Assembly (NCBI RefSeq): GCF_950023065.1
Contig: NC_088680.1
Coordinates: 42,644,559-42,708,558 of the forward strand
Source of the DNA: Planococcus citri
Lineage: Eukaryota > Arthropoda > Insecta > Hemiptera > Pseudococcidae
Reading direction: 5' to 3'
DNA: 64,000 bases
Shown: positions 39,151 to 50,400 of the stretch, in pieces
Layout: each line of letters starts with the position of its first letter
Position numbering within the stretch: position 1 is the first letter of the stretch
The notes under the pieces: generated by a model
Database searches by the model: none
The model's input: only the letters and a program-made list of their open reading frames with translations
Told to the model about the DNA's origin: nothing
Program-made: the position numbers and the translations under genes

Positions 39151-39334
39151 AGTAGAAACGAAGTGAACCCCTGACTTCTCTAGCAAATTATTATGTGTGC
39201 AGTTTTTTCTATCTACTTGGCGAAAAAATTGAAAAGAGTAGAATCGAGTGACCATTGGGAACAATGAGTGATAATGTGTGTACATATACAGGCTTGCTAC
39301 AGCTTATACAGGCCCGTTTCTGGAAGTGACATCG

Positions 39335-39709
39335 ACTATCCGAGACCCGACGCGACGTTCCGAGGCCCGTTAGCGGGTCTCGGAACGTTTTCCTATTAAA
39401 AACTATATTTTCATAATGTACACACTTCAGGGATGCTATAGACAAATTTTTGTCTGGGACTCACAAAGTAGGTATCATACCTACAGTATATACAGCTTAC
39501 CTTACTTCACCCCACACAGAAACTTCATACTCGCGTCATTCCTGTATAAATCACTCCTTGGAGATCGCACCAACGGCTCTAGACCAGGCTTGATAGCCGC
39601 TAGCAAGGCGCATGCGCGAACGAATTTACCAGGCACTCTTTAAAATTTTTCCAAGTGTCAAAGACGCGGGCCTCGGATCGTCAGTACGATGTACCGGGTC
39701 TCGGATAGT
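39335..39709. mobile_element. GC-rich inverted-repeat element, 375 bp
   Basis: ACTATCCGAGACCCG (39335-39349) is repeated exactly in inverted form at 39695-39709. Just inside the left end there is a hairpin: CGTTCCGAGGCCCG (39356-39369) pairs with 39374-39387 across TTAG with one mismatch. A further GCGGGCCTCGGAT block lies inside the right end. No target duplication is evident. Its GC content is unlike the flanks, which fits an insertion. Confidence 0.6.
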
Positions 39710-42578
39710 AAGCAAGTTCCATATATATATAGAAACGAAGAATTTTTTCCTACCTATTCATCCTTGACTGGGCGTGCGCGTGAAAAAAGTGGGCTAATGC
39801 GAAGGAATTCACATTCAGCTGTTGAATATGTGGTGTGCATGTTTTTCTGTGCGATACACGAGGCAGAATATCGCACAGAAAGACGCCACTGACTGATGAA
39901 AGAAAGAGAGCTATGTGAAGATTAGATGATGGTGAAGCAGAGTGAAAAAAAACGCAGAATAGGTAAGGTACGGGTGCGTTAGAATGCGTGTAGTGTAGTA
40001 CATAGTAAAAAGAATGGAATTCTGATACTTTAAGACACTCACACATAATGAAAAAGATGAAAAAAAGAATCATTAGGAGGGGTACTTCATTGAGACTGTA
40101 GTATGATAGAAATAGAAGGGTGAGGTGGAGCTCACAGTAGCATATTCGCGCGTGTAGAAAGACTTTTTTTTAATGCTTTTGGCTTATGTAGAATTGTATG
40201 TACATACGTAGGTACGTACATTTACATAGTACGCGACGAACGAAGTACCTAGTTGAGTGGAATAACTTCAATTCAATGACTCGCTGTTTGTAAAGTCGAA
40301 AGAGAATAAAAAGCAGGATGGATATCTGCGAGATACCCCCGAGTGCAAATGCCATTACGAAGATGCTAAGTGAAGGGGAATAAGAGTGAAATAGATTATT
40401 GATTCTGTATGTATTATACTCGTATCTTCGATTAAAGGTGTATAACCTATTCTGAATAGAAGTTCAAGTGGTCTATTTCTATTCTATGTGGCAAAAGCTC
40501 TATACTCGGTCCTGCGGATGATTTGCTTTCGTATTTCAACTTTTTGCCGGAGTATCGTCTCGTTTTCTCATTCAACGAACGAATTAATGATCGAATAAAT
40601 AATTATATCGTTGTGTGTTCGAAGAAATAATTCGTATCAATGCAAAAATACCCCGTTTTATATATCGTGGTGTAAGTCGTAGGGAACGAATGAGCGAGGG
40701 TGATAAAATATGTACATAAGAATTGGAAAGATAAAAAGGCCTGAAATAATTCGTGTTTGTTGACGTGGAAAATCGAGATGTATTTTCTTTGAAAAGGTTC
40801 GGTCGAACTGAATTTTCGTACGTGGTCGTATCAATGTTGAGGATATATTTGCTAAAATGCAGTGAAAATTTTAGACTTTTTCTGAAAAAAAAATTCAAAA
40901 CCACTCGCTTAATTTTCATCCTAGGGGCGTCGGTTGTCAAACTTAAAAATAAATATGAGACTGAATTTGACAGATGTAGTTCAACTATGTATGAAATTAT
41001 CAGTTAATGTGGCATCGATGCTCTTGATACACCCGATTGGCCTCTGGAATGATGAGTTGACAAGCAAAGAAAATGTGGAATAAGAGGTCAAAGATCATCG
41101 CTGGGTTTTGGGGGATGGAGTAAATTGACCCTTGGCTCAGATCTTGGAATATCTTGGTAGAATTTGGTTCTTATGATCTAAAAACTCCGTGGGAGAATTT
41201 TTGATCGTCTAAATTATCCTCTCTCTAGGAGTTTGAAAATTGATTTTTCGTAATTTTTAACCAAACTTTTTGAAATGTGGAGGGATGTCGGACTCCTCAA
41301 AGGTCATTTATCGTATTTAAAAAACAAAATTAATTAAGAAACTGAAGCACTTCTTTGCGTTGAAATATGCGTTTTAAGATTTTAAAGATCGTTCTTTTCC
41401 ATAATCTTCCTTAGTTATGGGAATGTAAAAATGGATTAAAAGATTCAGGTACGTGTTACGAAAAAGATGTACTTGTACCATAATATGGCTCAATTTTTGT
41501 ATGTATTCCATTAATTTATAAATCGCCTTCAAAAATGCCAAAAAAAATTTTTTCATGGTTTTTGACATCTGAACCTGTTGAATTTGACTGAAAATTTCTC
41601 TCCTTTGAAAATGTACGCTTTTAGAGAGTCATTTTCCTTGCATTTCACCAATAATTTTTGCACGAATTTGTTCATTTCGTCCACACGTAAAAACTAAGTA
41701 CATAGATATTTTCCCTAAAAGTACATTATTGGAGAAGAAATACATATTTCGATCAGAATTTACGAATTTGAAGAGTGGGGCCCAAATTAGATTTGTCGAA
41801 ATATCGCGTCCCAACATCGTAAAATTAATCCCATTAAACATAAACAGGGTGGCAGGTCTCTAAAACCGTGTAGAAGTCTGGGAAATATTTAAGAATTTTG
41901 TAACTTTGACTTCAAAATCAGGTAATTTCATGCTACATATAATAATTCTGTAAAAATTCAACGAACAGATTCTACTGTTTTTTTGAGGGTGGGGGGCAAA
42001 GAAGTTCGCTTCTGACAGCTCCCATCTTGATGAGTCTGGTTTGGATTTCAATTTTTTTTATTATTTAAAAAAAATGTTCACTTTCAGTTTGAACTCTTGT
42101 TTTTGAATTTTTCGTAATTCCATAAATGACTGAATATCAGATGTGGCATTAATAAAAAATGGACAAAATACTCCCCCTCATCAAAGCTCTTATATTCATA
42201 TGCAAGTTTTTTCACAATTTTGTTGCTCCCAATATTGCTAAATCAGTTACTTTTGCTGAAAAATTGCATTTTTTATGCTAACTTGAAAATTTGTATAACT
42301 CGAGCAGTAGGGGGGATAACTCTGTCTTCATGTAGCTCTATTTGAAAGGAAGGAAGTGACTGTATGGGAGGAGGTGTGCCCCAAAAATATTCGAAAATTA
42401 CTAAAATTCACTCAATTCAAGAATCTTTGGTTCGAAATTCATCTAAATATGTGCCTGTCCCTGTGTACTCTGATTTGGAGCAAGAAATAATCGGATTGAG
42501 CTGAGGAAGAGAATTCAATACCTCTAAATTTTTTAACATTTTTGGGATACTAATGGAGGAAAATTAGCATCATATTTC
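39710..42578. other. Presumed intron, no gene recognised
   Basis: A/T-rich sequence with a TATATATATAG run near 39721 and a TACATACGTAGGTACGTACA block near 40201. No coding or RNA gene signal. Confidence 0.5.
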
Positions 42579-42826
42579 AAAAATAAAAACATTTTTGGCC
42601 ACCCAAGCTTTTATGATGAAAAATTGTCAAGGGTGGTCCCCTGAATAATCCCTGAGAATTACCACCCCACAGACCCCTTGCTAATTTTTTATGGGGGGGT
42701 TCAACCCCCCCATAAAAAAATTAGCAAGGGGTCTGTGGGGTGGTAATTCTCAGGGATTATTCAGGGGACCACCCTTGACAATTTTTCATCATAAAAGCTT
42801 GGGTGGCCAAAAATGTTTTTATTTTT
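42579..42826. mobile_element. Almost perfect 248 bp hairpin (foldback element)
   Basis: The two arms, each about 124 bases, are complementary along their whole length, apart from one extra A in the right arm at about 42720. The turn is TTCAA between seven G (42693-42699) and seven C (42705-42711). Such identity implies either a very young insertion or active arm correction. A transcript through it would fold into a long double-stranded RNA. It sits inside the Imp intron in the gene's transcribed direction. I saw no clear target duplication. Confidence 0.85.
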
Positions 42827-43899
42827 TCTTATTTGCCTCCATTATACCCACAGTAATTTTTTTGAGCTGATAAAATCAACTAGATAACAAACTGTTTGAT
42901 AATGTGTGAAATACTGAATTTTTTCATTTTGGTTTGTTTTAAACGGCCCCTCACCCTCCCTTTCAACTCACTCTGTATTCCAACTCTTCATCTTTGTACT
43001 GGTTTCAGATGATTTATCTATTTCAATTTTTTGCCAAAAATTGTCAAATCGGGCAAATTTTTGTATTTTTTTAAAATACAAATTTTCAACATTTTCTGAG
43101 TAGTTGGACCTCCTCCCCCACCCAGATCCCCTTCCGTTTTGCCACGAGAGTGTGGTACCTTACATTCGATTGGAGCACTTTTTTCGATGTTCTAATTTAA
43201 ATTATTCTTGAAATGAAACGATTTTGTCAATCCAAACTGTCTAGATTAGAACCTCCACACCCCCCTCCTCCTCTACATACTGCTATTCGTGCAATCTGTG
43301 GAATTTCCGTGATTAATTGATGACATTTGCCTTTGACGACGTATGAAGAAATTTAACCCTTTGGTTATTATAGAGTCGAGTTGATCGTTTCTCTGAAAAA
43401 CTAGACACTCACAAGACTTCGGATAAGATCCGATATTATTTATTTTTATACTCTTATCCGTTTGAACCTTCGAACACTTGGAAAGCCAGTCAAGATGCGA
43501 CATTTTTTCCCCAATTCTACTCCTTATAAAGTGCTTCGAAATTGTGATCAATACACGACGACGACAAAACGATGTAATACTACATATAAGAAAACTTGAG
43601 AAAAACCGCGCAGCATAGTAATGTGTCGGATTAGAAATTTATGGTTGATAGGAAGGGTGTGGGGTGTATTCGCGTTCCAGAGATGAGAAATGAACCCATT
43701 TTTTAAAGCGAATTTCGCCACTCTGGCCAGTCTCGTACTTATAATGACGACCACGAGCATTGCTAAAGGGACAGGGAAGGGGGAATACGAACGACGCAGC
43801 AGCGATAAAGCTAAGTACACGAAGTTCATTTACCTTGGTGTTGTGTTCATTGGGTAAAGTTATAGAGGGAGATACTCGTACACGACATCGACATCGTAA
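42827..43899. other. Presumed intron upstream of the Imp start exon
   Basis: Ordinary AT-rich sequence. Frames on the - strand at 43273-43829 overlap one another and carry no motif. Confidence 0.5.
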
Positions 43900-44160
43900 T
43901 GCGTCGTGTCAACGTTCTGCGTTTCGACGTCGTCGTTGTCGTCGTCGAGAGAGTAAGGAAGGCTACCTATCTAATTGCTGAGCTGTGAGCACGATGATGA
44001 GCGGCGAGTTACAGATTAGAATGGGTATTGGGTTTTCAAAAGGGGACTTTGAGACGCAGCGAGCCGAACGCTGAGTTAGCGATTGTGTAGCATCAGACGA
44101 CATGACCGTAGAAGCTTTAATGTATAGTAGCGTATACTAATGGCAGCTGTTGTTTTGCAG
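43900..44160 (+). promoter_or_regulatory. CpG-richer flank before the Imp 44161 exon, with acceptor signals at its end
   Basis: A GTCGTCGTTGTCGTCGTC run sits near 43927-43950, followed by mixed GC-rich sequence. The last 30 bases carry a TACTAAT branch-point-like word and a TTGTTTTGCAG acceptor. Composition suggests a promoter here, while the acceptor suggests a splice-in exon. Both may be true if Imp has a local start and also distal ones. Confidence 0.35.
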
Positions 44161-44447
44161 AGACGGCCTCAAACCAATTCTCGTGTAAACAACGCGAGAG
44201 CCGCCATCAGCCGAGTTATTAGGAAAAAAATACCGAAAAAAAACGCACACATAGCTTAACTATAGGACGCGACAAATTACCGCGTGTACTACACGACGAT
44301 ATAGAAATAATTTTGCACACGATAGATACTAGCCGGTACAATGACGCCACCGAATGATGTAGATTATAGAGAAGGTCGTCAGAATCACGCAGGTGGTGAT
44401 CATTCAACCGCGGAATACAACGGATATGCATACAACAACGCCGGCAG
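44161..44447 (+). CDS. Imp: Imp exon with start codon (N-terminal leader), CDS from 44341
   Basis: The exon ends at a strong donor (GCAG|GTGAGTT). Its ATG at 44341 opens 35 codons plus two bases, with no in-frame stop. The leader is polar (MTPPNDVDYREGRQNHAGG at the start, then Tyr/Asn/Gly rich) and has no signal peptide or membrane segment. The two leftover bases (AG) combine with the first base of the 62180 exon to make Ser and enter the RRM in frame. The left edge is less certain. A textbook acceptor ends at 44160, with a TACTAAT branch-point-like word about 20 bases before a pyrimidine-rich tract ending in TTTTGCAG, so the exon may begin at 44161 with 180 bases of 5' UTR. Alternatively a promoter lies just upstream and transcription starts locally. 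The ATG context (GGTACAATGA) is acceptable. This is the best-supported start in the window. Confidence 0.75.
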
Positions 44448-47400
44448 GTGAGTTCAACTTCTTACTCTGTGTTTCTCACTCTCTCTCATTGTGTCGTATA
44501 CGCAGACGTAGTAAGTCTACGTACTTATGCAGTGTATACGACGCATGCGCCTGAGCGCCGCTCAATAATGCGTGGCAGGGTCGCCGCCGCCATCCAGCGA
44601 TGGCCAATAGCAGCGGCATTGCGCGGCTCGGCGTGCTGACGGCGTGTTTTTTTTGAAAAAACACGCCGCCACACTTTTTTGCCCTCAGCGAACACCTACG
44701 AATCCTACGAGACGATTGATTTTGAACTCGAGTTGAGTCGAGTCGAGCCGAACAACCGGCGTAATGTGAAAATTACCTCATTGTTATCAGCGAAAGAGTT
44801 AATGAACCGTCGTATAGATGAATTTTTTCTCTCCTTGGCCACCGTCCGTTCGGCGTCCACGGACTCGGAGAGAAAGAGAGCTGGTTTTTATATAGCTTAC
44901 GTTGGCAGTTAGTGGTGAAAATTTTTCGCTTGCGCAGGTTTCCAAACTGGTTCAGAATGGTTTGGCGACTCGACTTGGCACTTGGCGATGCATCTGGCGT
45001 AATTCTAATTAAAAATGGAAAATGGAGATTGCGCGGATGTGGACGCTGAACGATGGGCTCCTCCTTCCCTGTATTCAGAGTCGAGTGTTAATTGATAGCA
45101 ATAGCGATTGTAATAAGCGTTAAGAAGGGAAACGATGATACGTGAGACCATTTTTTTTTTTTTTATGAATAAGAGGAGTTGTTTTGCTGAATGAATGGTG
45201 TTTGGTGGGTTGTAGGTACACGAGTTATGATCGTAATGCAGCAGGATTGGTGATGGCGAGGGGATTGCACATTTATTTTAATGAATCGTGATTAAAAATG
45301 GATGTGATTGTTTGCTGAGAGGCGAAACGAAGGGGAGGGAGAGGTGAGTAATGTATCGTATTGAAGTAGGGATGGGGATATGTGTGGTGATTAGAGGTGG
45401 TGTGGTAGTTGTGATTTTGACGTACATACGTATTTCGTTGGTGGTTTTTGAAAATATGAAGTGAATGAATCGAGAATAAAAGTTTGTGCGATGATGAGCC
45501 AGACTTTAGCAAGCTGTATCCAATTTTTTGGAAAGTCATAGCAATCCAGCTACTTGAGAGTGAAAGCAAGAGATATATTATGCGAAAAATGATTAGAAAA
45601 TTGATTTGTTTTCAATATTGAAGAGAGGTCAAATAGGATCAGGAAGGTCAAAATCCCCGAGGGCCTTGTCTATGAAACCTGTCCATTCTAGGTCCCAAAT
45701 TTGGATCTTCCAGATCAATAGGAGGAGGGGGCTTTGTATAAAATTCATTGAAACGAAGTACAGGGTAATTCAAAAAAGACTGTACAACTTCAAACGCGCG
45801 TTGTAAAACAACAGTGCATTTTAGCGCTGATCTCTTGGCAGCACTGAATTCCTTGAAGAATTTCGTTTTTAAAACACTCCCCACAAAGTCATTTCAGTAT
45901 ACACGTTCGGCTGCCAGAACAATTTTTGTACCTAAAAAAAGGCACATTTTTACGCAAAAGTTCATTTTTATCATGTCACAACTTTTGAAAATCGAAAGCT
46001 TGGGTATTGGGCAAGAAAGTTTTATGAAAAAGTTCAACTGGCCGCGTGGAAAGAAGCCAGAGAGACCCAAAATAAACACCCTCTCCATAAAATTTAACAA
46101 AAAATGAATTTTGGTAACGTGCTTGATAATCAGTTCAGTGCGGTGAAGTTGAACTGAAAAAAACTCGTGCACAACTTGCACGATTTGAAATTTGTGAGAA
46201 AACAAAGGAATATCTGAGATTGTCTGCGCAGCGCAGCATTCTATGAATAAATTCATTTCCAAAACATTCCCCAATCTGCTCTGTACAAATACATAATGCT
46301 GAAAAAAAGTCAAATAAGGTTGGAAGGGTGAAACCTGCCTAATTCGATGAGGTGAGGATGACCTAGAATGCAAAAATTTGAATTAGCTGTAATTTTTTAC
46401 AAAAAAAACTGGCTGAAATGTTCGAATATCGTGACCCAGATGTGAATCATATAGTCTAGACCTTTAATTTGCAGTTTATGAGAAAGAAGTATTCCCGGAT
46501 AAAATCAGTGAAATGCCTCTATCCTCGGATTTTTGAAATTTTGATGAAACATTGTTTAGTACCTTTTGAAAAAATGTTGTAGCCAAAAAATTCCCCCTTC
46601 CTTTTCTCACAATGGTGAAAAAACATTTATTTTTTGGAAAAAATCATGTTTTAGTGAATTTTGAATATAAAATTTTGAATTCACCCAAAATATATGGAGG
46701 AGAGCTTACTGTAGCAACGTGATTTTTTTCAAAATTTTTTAGACCACGAGGGGGGGGGAGATGCTGACAAAAGAAAATTTAGAACCACCGTATCTGCAAA
46801 CTTAATTCTGGTACCAAAAATTTCTTTCTTTCAAAAATATATTTACATGTGTACTATGACAGGTATTTTTAAAAAATTCTTCCTCCATGGTGGGCCATCT
46901 TCAAAAACTCAGAAAACTCTAAAATGTGTTTTTTGTGTCATGGCAACACCAAAAAAAAAAAGCGATACTGCCAGTGATATCATTCTGTAATTTTTCATGC
47001 GAGTCTTCAAAAACAATGGAAACCTACCAACTTCTTGAAACCCCAATTTTGGGGCCATAGACACTCCCTCTCGCCATTTTGCAGGGGCGAAAGAAGATTG
47101 ACAATATGGGTATCGTAGTCGTATGAACCGAACTCACTGAACACGAATATTAAGTTATTTGTAATTGGACCCTCCTAAGGGTCACATGGGGGGGGGGTGT
47201 CCAAAGATTGAGTAAAGAACCGATTTGACCTTTTTATTTGATTTTTTGTTTCTTTTCTTTACCACCTCTTTCATCAGATCATTGGACGTTGAATGCAGAT
47301 TGTTTTGATGAGTCATTTAAACTTCAAGGAAACCAATGGCACGTGAAATTTGCTCGTATTTATGTCATGTGTTCCGCGATTATTTTCTCATGTAATTATT

Positions 47401-50400
47401 GGATGTTTCGCAAAGTAATTGACTGCGATCCGGAAATTCTTCAGACAATTATTATTGCTGCTGCCAAGGAACATGTGCTCTAAATCTGAAAAACTTTTAA
47501 TCTGTGTAGCCTTTCGGTAACATTCTCTGAAGTTTTTCTCAGAAGTAACATGGTTTCATTGAATTATGTAGTTTGGTTTCTAACCAGAAATAAAATACAA
47601 GGGTAGGGGGTTGCTTTTGTGATTTTATTGGACATCTTTTGATGAAAGGTGCGATGTTCAGGAAATTCATTTTCAAAAATGAAACATTTAAGTATTACAA
47701 CAGATGATTGAAGGTCACCAATTCATCATTTTTATCCATTTAATTCGAGCACAGATGAAAACTTTTTTTTTCTGTTCGAGTAAGTATTATGGTTTTATGA
47801 CGAGATGTAGGTACATTCTTATCGACTTTTTCCTTCTGCAGTCGAAATGAACTAGTATCGCGAATTAAATGATAAAAGAAAAGACACAAAGGGGAAAAAT
47901 ACGCGACTGTGTGTCTTTCGAACGTATAGAGTAGACCAAAGGGCGTGCGATAACAAGCAGCTAAACATTTATCCAAAAAGCAATAACAAACGTCATTATG
48001 GTTATATACGTGGAATTAGGACGAGAATGAAGTATTAGAAAGAGTATAAAGAAGAAAAGGGATGTTTTTGACCGACATGCTTGGTCACTTTTGAACAAAA
48101 GCAAAGAAAAAGAGAACAGGCTCCCTCGCAATTGTTCGTGGGCATGGTTTCCATTTACTCGAATTATATTTTTTCAGCCGCTTAGGCACTTTAGAAGAAT
48201 TGTGTTTTATTGTGGTTTGAAATAATGGATGTTGGAATTTCCTTGTTTGCATGTTGCCAAGTTGTATTTAATTTTCTTAAAATATACCTGAGAATGATGG
48301 TGAAATTAGTGAATCGAGTTTCGATCTGCAAGATGATCATTTTTTAAAATTTGGGATGTTGTTGGAATTTTTTTTTTAAAAAATGGACCATTTTTGAAAG
48401 AAGGGAGGTGTGAATATTTTTCTGGATTTAAAATGGGTCAGATTGGTTTGTGAAAACAGATTTTTATTTCAGTGATATTGTGTTGTGTTTAAATTTTATC
48501 CGTCGTCTTATGAAGGACAGTATGCTCGAGACGACCTTTGAAAAAGGGCAGTAGAAAGGTAGTCTGCATCCAAAATGTAAATATTAGAAGACACAAGTCC
48601 CAGGTTTATTACCTCTACAGGTATAATTGGGAACAAGACGCCTTAGAATTCAAGATGAGTTTCCTCAGGGTGTGATTTTTTTCCAACTGATCTATCACAT
48701 ATTCGCTATAGTATCAAGGTACATACATTACGTAAGTACATATAACAAAAAAAAAAAAAAAAGGTATCCGAAGGCCTTGATCATGCCGGCCAAGTAGTTG
48801 CGAATCCAAATATACCTTCTTGCGGTAGACGATACACACGAGTTGTAGGTAGTTAGATACCATAGACATAGAAGACAATATACAAGGGGGATGTACCATG
48901 TGCCAAACTGGATACTGTGCTGGAGAAAAAAAAAACTGTGGCGTGATATGTGAAGGTTGAATTCGCACTAGGAGACGAGGACACGATTTGTACTCGTATA
49001 TCGTGTAATACGTGAAGTCTGATTCATAGAAACCCCGCACTCGTGGTCGCCATGTTTGCTTTTGCCGCCACTGCCACAAACGCTGATTAATGGAGTAGAT
49101 TTGTATTAAAAACGAAATGAAATGTGTGTAGAGTAGAATCTCAGGTACCTTAGTATGTAGTAGAGTTATAAAGTTACTACCTGTACCTGTACTGCTCGTA
49201 TTGTGAGTTCTGTTGTTGATGCATACGAAGTAATCCTTCTGAACGAGAAAGAGGGTGTGGTGAAGCATTTCCAGGTATTTTACTTGGTACAATAAGGCGT
49301 AGTTGACTATTGACCACTGTCTTGATCATAAAATTGTGTTTTTTTGAATGGCTTTTAAATGACCATCAAATGGTCTTCGCAGGGAGAAGGTTGTTTAAAG
49401 TTGATTCAAAATTATCTGTTCTCAAAAATCAACTTCCAGCTTCCAAGAATTCGAATACCTATGTCTTGGAAATTCATGAAACGGAAAAAATAATTTTGAA
49501 AATCAAAATGTTTTGAATGAGAATTTGGATTTTTTCTAATTCTTTTTTTAAAAACTTTTACATCGTTTGCACCGACTTTCGTGTGATCTTGATGAATGTT
49601 TGTTTTACTTATTCTAATATTTAAAAAAAAATTTCCAATTTTTGAGAAATTATGATGTTTTTACTCAATTTTTGAGCTGATTTGGTTTTTATCAGGTTTT
49701 ACTCAATTTTTAATCGAGAAACCGTCAACAAATTCATTTTTTACTGAACACCAAAAAATCTCAGAGGGTGTTGAATTTTTGAAAATTGCCCAAAAATTGC
49801 ATAAAAAGACGAAAAAAATTACATGATCAGTCACTAATCCGGTCCTATGTAGTTTTTGGTCAAATTCAAATTTCAACAACTTTGAGGGGTCTAATTTTGA
49901 TACAAGTTTGGTAAAATAGCCTAGCTGAGGGGGGCGGGAGGCTTTTTCAAGAACGTGATTGAACAGCTGTAATTTTGAAAACATTAATTTTTGGTTCCAA
50001 ATTCTTCAAAAAATTCCGCAAAATCTTGAGAAGTACGAATTCAGGAAGCAAAATCATCCAACTACCTTAAGTTGCTGCTGGCCATTCGTACTTTTCGACT
50101 TTTTCTATATTTTTTTTTTAATATTTTCGCTTCCAAAAATGCTATTTTCATGGATATACGGCGGCGTTTTCTGAAGCTCTTTGAATGGTTGAAATCGGTT
50201 TTCATGCCTTTTGAAATCTATGAGTATCAAATCTCTAGCTTCACCAACTCGATCAGTTTTCTTCCATCGAATATGATTAATTTGATTAAAACTCCCATTT
50301 TATTTTTAACAAAATGTAAAAATTAAATTTTTTGAAATGAATTTTGAGAGCTTAACCTCTGTGTAATTGATCATATATTTACGTACCTATTTTTATTGAT

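Noticed and set aside
44679..44912. 77-codon frame after the Imp start exon, preceded by a CTTTTTTGCCCTCAG acceptor
   Set aside because: It opens without an ATG. As an exon following 44447 it would need phase 2, which this frame does not satisfy, and no family match is seen.
45894..46373. 159-codon - strand frame
   Set aside because: It has no recognised family and overlaps imperfect direct repeats. It may be transposon debris but cannot be supported as a gene.
48714..49292. 192-codon - strand frame
   Set aside because: It is the longest frame outside the transposon but has irregular composition, a Phe-rich end over an A-run and no motif. It is compatible with chance in 64 kb of sequence.
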